Assembly: GCF_019599405.1 (NCBI RefSeq)
Contig: NZ_RKLQ01000006.1
Location: forward strand, 115,832-179,831
Source: Haloarcula salinisoli
GTDB taxonomy: Archaea > Halobacteriota > Halobacteria > Halobacteriales > Haloarculaceae
Length of the DNA: 64,000 bases
Direction: 5' to 3'
In this document: positions 1 to 8,031 of the stretch, one piece after another
How the letters are laid out: each line of letters begins with the position of its first letter
Position numbering within the stretch: position 1 is the first letter of the stretch
The notes under the pieces: model-generated
Database searches by the model: none
Told to the model about the DNA's origin: nothing
The model's input: the letters and a program-made list of their open reading frames with translations, nothing else
Translations under genes and position numbers: made by a program

Positions 1-70
1 TGCCGACGAGGGCGCCGACGTCGGGGGTTCGAGCGGGCAGTCCTGGGGTGGAGGGGTCGAGCGTGGACAT
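1..70 (-). CDS. 5' end of an unrecognised protein, cut by the window edge
   Basis: An open frame runs leftward from an ATG at position 70 and leaves the window without a stop. The 23 visible residues begin MSTLDPSTPGLPARTPDVG. They are Pro/Thr-rich and match no family I know. A TATA-like TTTATATG on the minus strand (about 110-117) lies roughly 40 nt upstream of the ATG, which would give a short leader. The function cannot be judged from this fragment. Confidence 0.45.
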   Translation of the reverse strand, partial: MSTLDPSTPGLPARTPDVGALVG

Positions 71-552
71 TGGGCGTCGTCTATCTCCACCATCGACCCA
101 TACCTGCATATAAACACCAGACCCCTAGCGTGGATTCAGGATTCTTTACCGTATTACCCTTTTTTCAGCCCATTTTACTACGTAACTGCTGACGATAAAA
201 CGCCGCCAAAGGGGGCCAGATATTTTATACGACGATCTGCGTCCGTTATACCGCTCTTCGCTGAGGTCGACCCTGGCGGTGGGCCAGGTCGACGCTTCCC
301 ACCCGGTCACAGACGGTGCCGTGTGTCCCGGGGCCGACCGTCCCAGCGTCTACGAGCCGCCTCGATGTGGCTGTCGATTCAGTCTTCTCCGCTGGTTGTG
401 CACCACGTTACGAACCACCTTACGCCCGTTTCGCAAATTTTGAGAGTTATTAACTAACAGGTGGGCAGCTATTTTAACGGTAACTACTACCCATATGACG
501 TCCGCTTTTGTCCCGACCAATCACTACCCAGTGACACCACCACAGGTCCGCG
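71..552. other. intergenic region, 482 nt, no protein gene seen
   Basis: No convincing protein frame occurs here. The first part (about 100-235) is A+T-rich for this genome and holds several TATA-like boxes, including TATTTTATAC at 221-230. The middle part is G+C-rich and contains two inverted repeats (see the ncRNA candidate). The last part (430-500) is A+T-rich again, with another possible promoter, CTATTTTAACG, near 470. Confidence 0.6.
251..345 (+). ncRNA. possible structured noncoding RNA
   Basis: A good haloarchaeal TATA box (TATTTTATAC, 221-230) predicts a transcript start near 251, but no reading frame follows. Two hairpins do. The arms 266-276 and 284-293 pair as GTCGACCcTGG with CCAGGTCGAC, with one bulged base. 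The arms GACGGT (312-317) and ACCGTC (337-342) pair and are extended by GCC/GGC. I compared it by eye with what I remember of archaeal 7S RNA and RNase P RNA and saw no match. It could also be a leader or a terminator. Confidence 0.25.
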
Positions 553-696
553 ATGATTGAGACGCTGCGGTCGCTTTTCTCGCGGGGACAGACCGTCGTC
601 CACGAGTGTCGCCAGTGTGGCCACACCGTCGATGGAGACACCGGCCGCTGTCCGGTCTGTGGGACCGAAAGCATCGCGCGATACCCGGTCGAGTGA
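553..696 (+). CDS. small CxxC zinc-ribbon protein (47 aa)
   Basis: A 47-residue frame starts MIETLRSLFSRGQTVVHECR and ends at TGA 694-696. It carries two knuckles, C-R-Q-C and C-P-V-C, separated by a short turn rich in Gly and Asp. This is the usual layout of a one-domain zinc ribbon. Haloarchaea have many such proteins of under 60 residues, and most have no assigned function. It stands alone before the lipoprotein gene on the same strand, with an 80-nt gap. No catalytic residues are visible. A role in binding nucleic acid or protein is only a guess. Confidence 0.7.
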   Translation: MIETLRSLFSRGQTVVHECRQCGHTVDGDTGRCPVCGTESIARYPVE

Positions 697-776
697 CTGC
701 GCCGGGAGTCCGCCGTCGGCGTCGTTCCTGCGACGTATCGGATGGATTTATTTCGGGTGACCCGGAACAGGACCCC

Positions 777-1970
777 ATGTCAGGGCGACAGACGCGGCGA
801 CGGTACCTCGCGACACTGGGGGTGGCTGGGGCGGCCGCGTTGGCTGGCTGTTCCAACGACTCCGACGACCGAACTCCGACCGGTGGCCCCTCTATCCCCG
901 AAAGCGTCGGTCGCTGGCCCTCGTTCGGCTACGACACCGCCAACACGGGGGCGGCGGCCGACGAGACCGGGCCGACGGCGAACGTCATCGTCCAGTGGGG
1001 GTATCCCACTGGAAAGCAGGTGTTCAGCTCGCCCGCTGTCGTCGACGGCAGTCTCTACGTCGGGAGCAACGACGGCCACGTCTACTGTCTCTCGGCCGTC
1101 AACGGCGCCCGGCAGTGGCGACTTCCCACAGAGGGGCTGGTCCGTTCGTCGCCGGCCGTCTCGGACGGGACCGTCTTCGTCGGCAGTTACGACGGGTACC
1201 TCTACGCCCTCGCGGCCGGTACTGGGGAGGTTACGTGGCGCTACGAGGCGGGTGCCTCGGACAACCCGCTGGTAGACCGTGCCCCCGTCCGGGCATCGCC
1301 GACGGTCGCGGACGGGACGGTGTACGTCGGTAGCGATAGCGACCGAGTCAGCGCCGTCTCGACGTCGGACGGGAGCGAACAGTGGACCGCCGGAACCGAT
1401 GGGTCGGTCCAGACAACACCCGCAGTGACCGGCGGTAGCGTTTACGTCGGGGACAACGGCGGCGCTGTTACCGCGCTGTCGGCCGCGGACGGCAGCCAAC
1501 AGTGGAAATCCGACGTCGTCGACGGCGTCACGGGTTCGCCGGCTGTCGCGGACGGGCGCGTCTACGTCGGCACTGACGGCGGCGACGTCGTGGCGCTGTC
1601 GACGTCGGACGGCAGCGAGCAGTGGCGATATGGGACGGACGGGCCGGTCCACTCCTCGCCGGCCGTCTCCGAGGGGACCGTCTACGTCGGGAGCGACGAC
1701 AGCAGTGTCACCGCACTCTCGGCCTCGGGCGGTGAAAAGCAGTGGTCCTTCGAGACCAACGACGCGGTTCGGTCGGCGCCGTCGGTCGTGGGCGGCAACG
1801 TCTACGTCGGCAGCGACGACAGCCAGCTGTACATCCTCTCGGCGGGTGACGGGACCGTCCAGTGGGAGCTATCGACCGGCGGTCCGGTGTCGTCCTCACC
1901 GGCAGTGGTGGACAACGTCGTCTTCGTCGGCAGCGGCAACGGCAACGTCTACGCCATGACGGCGCCCTAG
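777..1970 (+). CDS. Tat-exported lipoprotein with eight PQQ-type propeller repeats
   Basis: I start this 397-aa protein at ATG 777 because a TATA-like TTTATTT lies about 28 nt upstream and the N-terminus is then a clean Tat lipoprotein signal. It has an RRR motif at residues 7-9, a hydrophobic run and the lipobox LAGC with Cys25. After a Ser/Thr/Gly-rich linker, eight repeats of about 40 residues follow, each built on SPAVxDGxVYVGSxDG and closing with QW. This is the PQQ-like/Pyrrolo-quinoline beta-propeller fold (BamB-like). Such haloarchaeal proteins sit on the outer face of the membrane; whether they bind a quinone or a protein partner is unknown. The stop overlaps the end of pfkB by 4 nt, tail to tail. 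It is not part of the PTS operon. Confidence 0.88.
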   Translation: MSGRQTRRRYLATLGVAGAAALAGCSNDSDDRTPTGGPSIPESVGRWPSFGYDTANTGAAADETGPTANVIVQWGYPTGKQVFSSPAVVDGSLYVGSNDGHVYCLSAVNGARQWRLPTEGLVRSSPAVSDGTVFVGSYDGYLYALAAGTGEVTWRYEAGASDNPLVDRAPVRASPTVADGTVYVGSDSDRVSAVSTSDGSEQWTAGTDGSVQTTPAVTGGSVYVGDNGGAVTALSAADGSQQWKSDVVDGVTGSPAVADGRVYVGTDGGDVVALSTSDGSEQWRYGTDGPVHSSPAVSEGTVYVGSDDSSVTALSASGGEKQWSFETNDAVRSAPSVVGGNVYVGSDDSQLYILSAGDGTVQWELSTGGPVSSSPAVVDNVVFVGSGNGNVYAMTAP

Positions 1971-2872
1971 CTGTTCGAGACCGGCTGGACGCCGCTTTCA
2001 TCGGCTTCGGGCAGCGGCGGCACGTCGGTCCCCGGCGTCGAGACCGCTGCGGTGGCGGCGACGACGCCGGTGTGCAGGGCGACAGCGTCGTCGGCGCCGG
2101 CGTCCCTTGCCGCAAGCACGCCCGAAAGCAAGGCGTCGCCAGCGCCGACCGTATCGACGACCTCGCAGTCGATGGCGGGCTCGTGGACGACGTCGTCCGC
2201 TGTGACGAGAACGGCACCGTCTGCGCCAAGCGAGGCGATGACACAGTCAAAGCCCGTCTCTCGGAGGGAGCTGGCGGCCGCGACGGCCGATTCGCGGTCG
2301 TCGACGGACCTGTCCGTCGCCGCTTCGAGCTCCGGGGCGTTGGGTTTGCAGATGGCGTAGTGCGCGTCGAGCTCTCGCAGTAGCGCGCCTTCGACGTCGA
2401 CAGCGGTCTCCCAGGGGCCGGCCCGGGCGAGGCGGTCGATTGCGCCGGTATCGAGGCCCGATGGGAGGCTGCCCGCGACGACCACGATATCGGGCGACAG
2501 CGACGTGAGCCGCTCGACGATGGCCCCAACCTCGGCGTCGGAGACTACCGGGCCGCGCTGGTTGAGCTTGTACTCGCCGTCGGTGGCGAGGACGGTCGAG
2601 TTCAGCCGCGTCGTCCCGTCGATATCGACGAACCGGGACTCGATACCCTGGGCCGCCAGCCGTTCGGTGACGAACCGGCCGAGAAACCCACCGACGACAC
2701 CGGTAGCCACCGTCTCGGTCCCCATCTCGCTGAGGTACTTCGAGACGTTGATACCCTTCCCGCCGGCGTCAAACTGGGCGTCGTCGACCCGGATGACCTC
2801 ACCGGGCGAGAGCGGCTGCTCGGTGGTGACCGTCTGGTCCACCGCCGGATTGAGCGTGACGGTGGCTATCAT
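1967..2872 (-). CDS. pfkB: 1-phosphofructokinase (PfkB family)
   Basis: This 301-aa ribokinase-fold sugar kinase phosphorylates fructose 1-phosphate, the product of the PTS, to fructose 1,6-bisphosphate with ATP. The N-terminal TVTLNPAVD and the GGKGINVSK substrate loop are typical of 1-phosphofructokinases. The catalytic Asp and anion hole lie in VDTVGAGDALLSG near residue 245. It is the last gene of the fructose operon. Its ATG (2872) overlaps the TGA of the upstream dehydrogenase-like gene as ATGA, so translational coupling is likely. A GTG codon directly before the ATG is a less likely start. In Haloferax volcanii, as I recall, pfkB is paired with the repressor gene glpR; no glpR is seen here. 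Confidence 0.93.
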   Translation of the reverse strand: MIATVTLNPAVDQTVTTEQPLSPGEVIRVDDAQFDAGGKGINVSKYLSEMGTETVATGVVGGFLGRFVTERLAAQGIESRFVDIDGTTRLNSTVLATDGEYKLNQRGPVVSDAEVGAIVERLTSLSPDIVVVAGSLPSGLDTGAIDRLARAGPWETAVDVEGALLRELDAHYAICKPNAPELEAATDRSVDDRESAVAAASSLRETGFDCVIASLGADGAVLVTADDVVHEPAIDCEVVDTVGAGDALLSGVLAARDAGADDAVALHTGVVAATAAVSTPGTDVPPLPEADESGVQPVSNS

Positions 2873-4257
2873 CACTGGAGCACTCGCTTGGTTCGGGTCA
2901 GCCGCGTCAGGGCCTCGTGCACTCGCCGGCCGTCGAGACTGCCCAGACGGTCCTCGGGCACATCGCCGCCCCCGTGGACGCTGATGCTACCCGCGTCCAC
3001 GGCCTCCGCCACGTCCATCGCCAGGCTGTGGCGGGCGGTGAACACGCTCACGGACTGTGACGGGCGCCCGGCCGCTGCCAGGTCCAGGGCGTCCGCGTCG
3101 GATGTAAACGGTGTCACCGGGACGATGGGTGTGGACTGGCGGTCTTCAAGGAGCGCCGCGTCGGCCGGTACGTCCGAGAGGACGGTCGGCCGGAACTGGC
3201 GGCCGTCGGCACTGCCGCCGCGGACCAGCGTCGCCCCCTTCGTCGTCGCGTCGTCGACGAAGTACGCCAGGCGGTCGGCCCCGGCGGCGTCTCGCTGTGG
3301 CGCGACCGTCGTGGTCTCGTCGAACAGGTCGCCGCCGGTCCAGTCGGCGATGTGGCCGTCGAGGCGCTCGACCAGCTCGTCCTGTATCGACGCGTGGACG
3401 AGGACGTGACAGGTCCCCGCGAGGCGGCGCTCGACGGCACTGGGCCCCCCGTCGGCGATGGCGGCGGCTGCCGCGTCGAGGTCGGCGTCCGGGAAGACCA
3501 GCGTCGTCGTCCCGCCGCCGAGGCGCTGCTGGAACCGCGTCACACCGGCGCGCCCGGCCGCAACCGCGGCGTCGAGGACCGCGTCGGGCCCCCCACGACC
3601 GGTCAGTGCGTGTTCGGCGTCGGCCGCGAGCGGGACGAATCCGACCGCGGCTTCGGGGACGTGTTCGCGGACGAGCTCGGTCAGTATGGACACGGCGACC
3701 GGTGTCGCTGCCGGGGCCGTCACCACGACGCCATTGCCGGCGCCGAGGGACGGGGCGAGCTGCAGGGCCGCCGTCGCCAGCGGCGCTCGAACGGACGGGC
3801 GACACTGCACGACCCCGAGTGGGACCGCGGCGACGAGTGAGTTGTCGCCGGCTTCTGTGGCCGTCGTCCAGGTGCGATACGGTCCGGTGAGCGAACGGAG
3901 CACGTCGGCGACGCTGTCGAACTGCGCCGCGGCCGTCGCCGCTTCCTCGCGCGCGCTTGCTATCGGGACGCCGGCCTCGCGGACTAGAGCGTCCGTGAGT
4001 TCGTCGCTCCGGTTCCTGATGCCAGCCGTGATTGCTTCACACCAGGTCGCACGCTGGATGACGGCCGTCTCCAGAGCCGTCGGGACCGCCCCGCTCGCGG
4101 CGGACACCGCGTCGGCGACCGTCGTCTGGTCGCCGGTGGCGACAGTCGCGAACACCTCGTCGGTCGTCTGGTCGGGGACGTCGGCCGACCCGCTCCCGTC
4201 GACTTCTTCGCCGGCGACGACCGGTCGAACCCGCCGTTCGGTCTGTGCAACGTCCAT
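2872..4257 (-). CDS. aldehyde dehydrogenase-fold protein, probably catalytically altered
   Basis: The 461-aa sequence follows the aldehyde dehydrogenase fold along its length, for example FPDADLDAA after the cofactor domain and HVLVHASIQDELV in the catalytic domain. The signature residues are changed. The usual ELGGK general base is RLGGG near residue 245. The usual KPxxxTP cofactor lysine is TAPAATP. The region that should hold GQxC reads RRLAGTCHV, so when VLVH is aligned the catalytic Cys position is Arg or Leu and the only Cys lies about four residues later. The gene is locked between fba (3-nt gap) and pfkB (ATGA overlap). It may be a regulatory or scaffold pseudoenzyme of the fructose pathway, or have an unknown activity. 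Confidence 0.8.
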   Translation of the reverse strand: MDVAQTERRVRPVVAGEEVDGSGSADVPDQTTDEVFATVATGDQTTVADAVSAASGAVPTALETAVIQRATWCEAITAGIRNRSDELTDALVREAGVPIASAREEAATAAAQFDSVADVLRSLTGPYRTWTTATEAGDNSLVAAVPLGVVQCRPSVRAPLATAALQLAPSLGAGNGVVVTAPAATPVAVSILTELVREHVPEAAVGFVPLAADAEHALTGRGGPDAVLDAAVAAGRAGVTRFQQRLGGGTTTLVFPDADLDAAAAAIADGGPSAVERRLAGTCHVLVHASIQDELVERLDGHIADWTGGDLFDETTTVAPQRDAAGADRLAYFVDDATTKGATLVRGGSADGRQFRPTVLSDVPADAALLEDRQSTPIVPVTPFTSDADALDLAAAGRPSQSVSVFTARHSLAMDVAEAVDAGSISVHGGGDVPEDRLGSLDGRRVHEALTRLTRTKRVLQ

Positions 4258-4260
4258 CGA

Positions 4261-5049
4261 TTACCCCTCCAGCACGTCGTCGGCCGTCGCCTCCTCGAAG
4301 ACGACAGATTCGAGCTTGTCGAGGATAGCCTGGGGGTCTTCGCGCTGCCAGACGTTGCGGCCGACGGCCAGCCCGGAGACGCCGACGTCCATGCAGCCGG
4401 CGACGAGTTCGAGGAAGTCGCGGTCGGAGGTCTTCGACCCGCCAGACAGCAGGACGCGATTGTCCGCGGCGGCGCGGACCGCGTGGGCCATCGCGTCCTT
4501 GCTTCGGGGGTACTTCACCTTCGTGAAGTCCGCGCCCAGTTCCAGCCCGAGCCGTGCGGCGTAGGCGATGATGGACTCGCTACGATGTGACTTGACGGCC
4601 TGCCCGCGCGGGTACGACCACATCGCGATTGGGAGGTCGTGGTCGCGGGCGGCCTCCTGGACCGGGCGGAAGTCCTCGAACATATCGGGCTCGCGGTTGA
4701 CGCCGGGGTAGATGGTGTAGCCGATGGCGTCGGCGCCCAGCTCGGCGGCGTAGTCGACGGTCCAGTTCTTCGGCGAGTAGGGGTCGCCCATCCAGAGGTC
4801 GGAGCTGCCGTTGAGTTTGGCCAGGAGATTGACGTCGTCCTCGTAGCTGGGATAGTAGGTCTCGGCCAGTCCCTTCCCTACTGCCAGTGCCGTGACGGCG
4901 TCGTGGGTCGCCATCTCGAACACTTCTCTGGGGTCGAGGCGCTCCTCGACGCCGCTGAACTGTTTGGGGCCGTGTTCCAGGCCGTGGTCGTGAGCGAGTA
5001 CCAGTGTCTTGTCGTTGCGAACGAGTGGTGAGTCGGTGAAATCGTACAT
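4261..5049 (-). CDS. fba: class I fructose-bisphosphate aldolase (DhnA/FbaB type)
   Basis: This 262-aa TIM-barrel aldolase splits fructose 1,6-bisphosphate into dihydroxyacetone phosphate and glyceraldehyde 3-phosphate through a Schiff base. The N-terminal LAHDHGLEHGPKQF motif is typical of archaeal class I aldolases. The Schiff-base lysine lies in DFTKVKYPRS near residue 180. The late GGSK and AVGRNVWQ motifs form the phosphate-binding end of the barrel. The related family of 2-amino-3,7-dideoxy-heptulosonate synthases looks similar, but the PTS and pfkB neighbours favour the glycolytic role. It follows ptsB after about 108 nt and precedes the dehydrogenase-like gene by 3 nt. Confidence 0.92.
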   Translation of the reverse strand: MYDFTDSPLVRNDKTLVLAHDHGLEHGPKQFSGVEERLDPREVFEMATHDAVTALAVGKGLAETYYPSYEDDVNLLAKLNGSSDLWMGDPYSPKNWTVDYAAELGADAIGYTIYPGVNREPDMFEDFRPVQEAARDHDLPIAMWSYPRGQAVKSHRSESIIAYAARLGLELGADFTKVKYPRSKDAMAHAVRAAADNRVLLSGGSKTSDRDFLELVAGCMDVGVSGLAVGRNVWQREDPQAILDKLESVVFEEATADDVLEG

Positions 5050-5157
5050 GTGTCTCTGTTGGGGTGTCTGCGTGCGTTCTGCGGTCGGGTGTCGGTGCGT
5101 GGCCGCGGGTCGGCGCGTCGACGACGACTCGTCGTCGGGCGACTGTCGGCGACGATA

Positions 5158-5598
5158 TCAGCTCAGCAGGCGCTTGAGCCGGGCGACGAGGCTCTTCGAG
5201 CGGTCGCCGCCGCGGCGAACGTCCGGCGAGCCGCTGTCGTGGTCGGTATCGTCGGCCTCGTCGGTGGCGACTTCGCGTTCGGTGTCGGGGTCGCCCTCGG
5301 CGGCCTCCTCGGCTTCGTCCATGAGGGCCTCGACGTCGTTGACAGCGGCCTTGATGGTTCCTGTGACCAGCGGGACGTCCTCGAAACGGTCACGATTGAC
5401 CGAGGTGTCTGCGGCGATGATAGCGGCGTCGGCGGTTTCGATGTCCTCGGCCGAGAGCTCGTTCTCGGCGCCCATCGCGCCCTGTATCTCGACTTCGATG
5501 TCGTGACCGCGTCTTTCGGCTTCCTGTTCTAGGTTCTCGGCGCCCATCTGACTGTGTGCGATGCCGGTCGGACAGGCGGTGACTGCGACGAATTTCAT
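5158..5598 (-). CDS. ptsB: PTS fructose-specific IIB component
   Basis: This 146-aa cytoplasmic IIB subunit passes phosphate from IIA to fructose bound by IIC. I start it at ATG 5598, giving MKFVAVTACPTGIAHSQMGA. Cys9 in ACPTGIAH is the phosphorylated residue. The IIB fold ends near residue 100. The remaining 45 residues are an acidic, low-complexity linker followed by a basic end (LVARLKRLLS) that other IIB proteins lack; it might contact IIC or the membrane, which is inference. The start overlaps the ptsI stop by 4 nt. Confidence 0.92.
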   Translation of the reverse strand: MKFVAVTACPTGIAHSQMGAENLEQEAERRGHDIEVEIQGAMGAENELSAEDIETADAAIIAADTSVNRDRFEDVPLVTGTIKAAVNDVEALMDEAEEAAEGDPDTEREVATDEADDTDHDSGSPDVRRGGDRSKSLVARLKRLLS

Positions 5599-7274
5599 TG
5601 GATTGTCTCGTGGAGTTCGCTGCGTGTTGCGACACGACGAGCGCTGTCGGCACGCTCGCGTGCGGCGCTGTACTCGGTCTCGCTGACGGCGACTTTCACG
5701 TCGGGGACGGTGACGGCGCTCATGCTGAGCTCGTCCAGTCCCAGCCCGACCAGGAGTTCGGTGACGTCGGGGTTGCCGGCCATCTCGCCGCACATCCCGA
5801 CCCAGGCGTCGTTGGCATGGGCCTGCTCGACCGTGCGGCCGATGGCCCGGACCACGCCCGGATGCGTCGGGTCGTGGAGGTCACCGACGCGCTCGTTCTC
5901 CCGATCGGCCGCCATCACGTACTGCGTGAGGTCGTTCGTCCCGATAGAGAGGAAGTCAACCCGCCGGGCGAACTCGTCGGCCATGAAGACGGCGCTCGGT
6001 GTCTCGACCATCACGCCCAGCGACGGGCGCTCGTGGTCGACGCCACGGTCCGCGAGGTCGGCGGCGGCGTCGTCGACAGCCTCGATGGCCGCTTCGAGCT
6101 CCTCGACGGTCGCCACGAGGGGGAACATCACGTTCAGCTCCCCCGCGCCGTCGGCGGCCGCCCGAAGCAGCGCTCGCAGCTGCGTGCGGAACAGCTCGGC
6201 GTCGGGGTCCAGCGAGCGCCGGATGCCCCGCTCGCCCAGGAACGGGTTCTCCTCTTCGGGGAGGTCGAGATACGGAATCTGCTTGTCCCCGCCGATGTCC
6301 AGCGTCCTGACGACCACGCGGCCGTCGGGGAAGGTATCCAGCGCGTCCCGGACGGTCTCGTACTGCTCGTCCTCGTCGGGCGGGGACTGGCGGTCGAGGA
6401 AGAGGAACTCCGTGCGGTAGAGCCCCACGCCGTCGGCGCCGCGGGCCGCCGCCGGCTCCAGTTCCGCAGGGCGGCCGACGTTGGCGGCGACCTCTATCTC
6501 GCGGCCGTCGCTCGTCTCGACCGACTCCTCGACGACGTCTGCACCCTCCTCGGCACGCGCGGCCTCGCGCTCGGCTTCGTCGGGCCCGACGAGTAGCTCG
6601 CCGGCGTCACCGTCGACGACGACCTCGGTGCCTTCGGACACGTCGTTCAGCGCTTCGCCGAGGCCGACGACGGCCGGCAGCGCCAGCGACCGGGCGAAGA
6701 TGGCGGCGTGTGAGGTCCGGCCTCCCGTTACCGTGGCAAAGCCCGCCACCGTCTCCGGGTCGAGCTGGGCCGTGTCGCTCGGGGTGAGCCGCTCGGCGAG
6801 GACGACGCTGCCCTCGGGCAGGTCGGCCAGGTTCACCCGGTCGCCCCCGGTGAGCAGGCGCAGCAGGCGGTCCCGTACGTCACGGAGGTCGTCGGCGCGC
6901 TCGGCCATGCGGCCCTCCATCCCCTCGAACTGCTCGATGTGCACGCCGAAGGCGTCGTCGACGGCGTGGGCCGCCGGGCGACCCTCCTCGATGCTCGCCA
7001 CTACTGCCTCCTCGATGGTCGGGTCCTCGAGGAACTGGATGTGAGCGTCGAAGATGGCGGCTTCGTCCTCGCCGACGCGCTCTGCGGTGGCGTCGCGCTC
7101 GCGCTCCAGTTCGGCGCGGGCGGTGTCGACGGCGTCGGCAAAGCGGTCGCGCTCGGCCTCGACGTCGACCGACTCGTCCGCGTCCGGGAGCGTGATTTCG
7201 GGGTCGTACCAGACGACGGTACCGAGTCCCGAGCGGGGCGTCGCGCCGGTGCCGGTGAGTGTGCTGGCTGCCAT
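5595..7274 (-). CDS. ptsI: phosphoenolpyruvate-protein phosphotransferase, PTS enzyme I
   Basis: Enzyme I (559 aa) takes phosphate from phosphoenolpyruvate and passes it to HPr. The N-terminal HPr-binding helices cover residues 30-140. The phosphohistidine loop is GGRTSHAAIFARSL near residue 190. The C-terminal PEP barrel holds YRTEFLF, the GGDK loop and MCGEMAGNP with its catalytic Cys. The length is normal for the family. It lies 2 nt from ptsH and overlaps ptsB by 4 nt. Enzyme I is uncommon in archaea, and in haloarchaea it is known from fructose-type PTS clusters like this one. Confidence 0.96.
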   Translation of the reverse strand: MAASTLTGTGATPRSGLGTVVWYDPEITLPDADESVDVEAERDRFADAVDTARAELERERDATAERVGEDEAAIFDAHIQFLEDPTIEEAVVASIEEGRPAAHAVDDAFGVHIEQFEGMEGRMAERADDLRDVRDRLLRLLTGGDRVNLADLPEGSVVLAERLTPSDTAQLDPETVAGFATVTGGRTSHAAIFARSLALPAVVGLGEALNDVSEGTEVVVDGDAGELLVGPDEAEREAARAEEGADVVEESVETSDGREIEVAANVGRPAELEPAAARGADGVGLYRTEFLFLDRQSPPDEDEQYETVRDALDTFPDGRVVVRTLDIGGDKQIPYLDLPEEENPFLGERGIRRSLDPDAELFRTQLRALLRAAADGAGELNVMFPLVATVEELEAAIEAVDDAAADLADRGVDHERPSLGVMVETPSAVFMADEFARRVDFLSIGTNDLTQYVMAADRENERVGDLHDPTHPGVVRAIGRTVEQAHANDAWVGMCGEMAGNPDVTELLVGLGLDELSMSAVTVPDVKVAVSETEYSAARERADSARRVATRSELHETIQ

Positions 7275-7276
7275 GA

Positions 7277-7555
7277 CTATGCCTCTAGTTCGTCCTCGGG
7301 GGTCGTCAGTATTCGCTCCAGTTCGTCGAGCACTGCCTCGGCCTCGGGCCCGTCGGCGACGAGGCGGAGTTCGTCACCCTCGCCCACGCCGAGGCTGGTG
7401 ACGGCAATCATGCTCTGGGCGGGCACGAGATCGCCCTCGGGCGGGCCGGCCTCGACTTCGGCCTCGTGGTCGTTGACGGCCTCGACGAACAGCGCCGCCG
7501 GGCGGGCGTGCAGCCCCGCCTCCGGGACGATTTCGACGGTACGCTCTTCGCTCAT
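7277..7555 (-). CDS. ptsH: phosphocarrier protein HPr
   Basis: This 92-aa HPr carries phosphate from enzyme I to IIA. The phosphorylated histidine lies in GLHARPAALFVE at about residue 16. A serine at the place of the bacterial regulatory Ser46 is present in QSMIAVTSLG. I saw no HPr kinase gene in the window, so serine control is not implied. The gene lies between ptsA (4-nt overlap) and ptsI. The extra C-terminal acidic residues are ordinary halophilic adaptation. Confidence 0.94.
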   Translation of the reverse strand: MSEERTVEIVPEAGLHARPAALFVEAVNDHEAEVEAGPPEGDLVPAQSMIAVTSLGVGEGDELRLVADGPEAEAVLDELERILTTPEDELEA

Positions 7556-8025
7556 GCAATCGCCTCCCGGAGCGTCGCCTGCACCTCGCTCTCGTCTGTG
7601 GCCCCGTGCAGGCGCTCGCGGACGTCGTCGTGCATCAGGGCCCGCGACAGCGAACTCAGTATCTGCAGGTGGTCTTCGCCGCCCTCCTCGGGGACGAGTA
7701 TCAGGAAGATGAGCGTCGCCGGCTCGTCGTCCATGCTCCCGAAGTCGACGCCCGCCTCCGAGCGGACAAAGGCCAGCGAGGGCCGGTTGACGGCCTCGGT
7801 CTTCGCGTGGGGAATGCCGATACCCATTCCGACGCCGGTGGTCGTCTCTTCCTCGCGAGCGAGCAAGGCGTCGAGGGCCGCCTGCCGGTCCTCGATGCGG
7901 CCCGACTCGACGACGAGGTCGAGCAGATACTCGATGGTCGCCTCCTTCCCTTCGGGTGGTTCGGACAGCGAGATGTGGCTCGCCGGAATCAGTTCGTCGA
8001 TGTCGTCTGTAATCTGGTCTGTCAT
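7552..8025 (-). CDS. ptsA: PTS fructose-specific IIA component
   Basis: This 157-aa IIA subunit of the fructose/mannitol family accepts phosphate from HPr and gives it to IIB. The active histidine is in GIGIPHAKTEAV near residue 72. The second histidine typical of the fold is in the HLQIL segment. The protein is soluble with no signal peptide. It lies 6 nt after ptsC and overlaps ptsH by 4 nt. A separate IIA, rather than an IIA-HPr fusion as in some bacteria, is the arrangement known from haloarchaeal PTS operons. Confidence 0.93.
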   Translation of the reverse strand: MTDQITDDIDELIPASHISLSEPPEGKEATIEYLLDLVVESGRIEDRQAALDALLAREEETTTGVGMGIGIPHAKTEAVNRPSLAFVRSEAGVDFGSMDDEPATLIFLILVPEEGGEDHLQILSSLSRALMHDDVRERLHGATDESEVQATLREAIA

Positions 8026-8031
8026 TGTGGG

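Noticed and set aside
71..552. 7S RNA or RNase P RNA
   Set aside because: The conserved sequence blocks I remember for archaeal versions are not present in the hairpin region.
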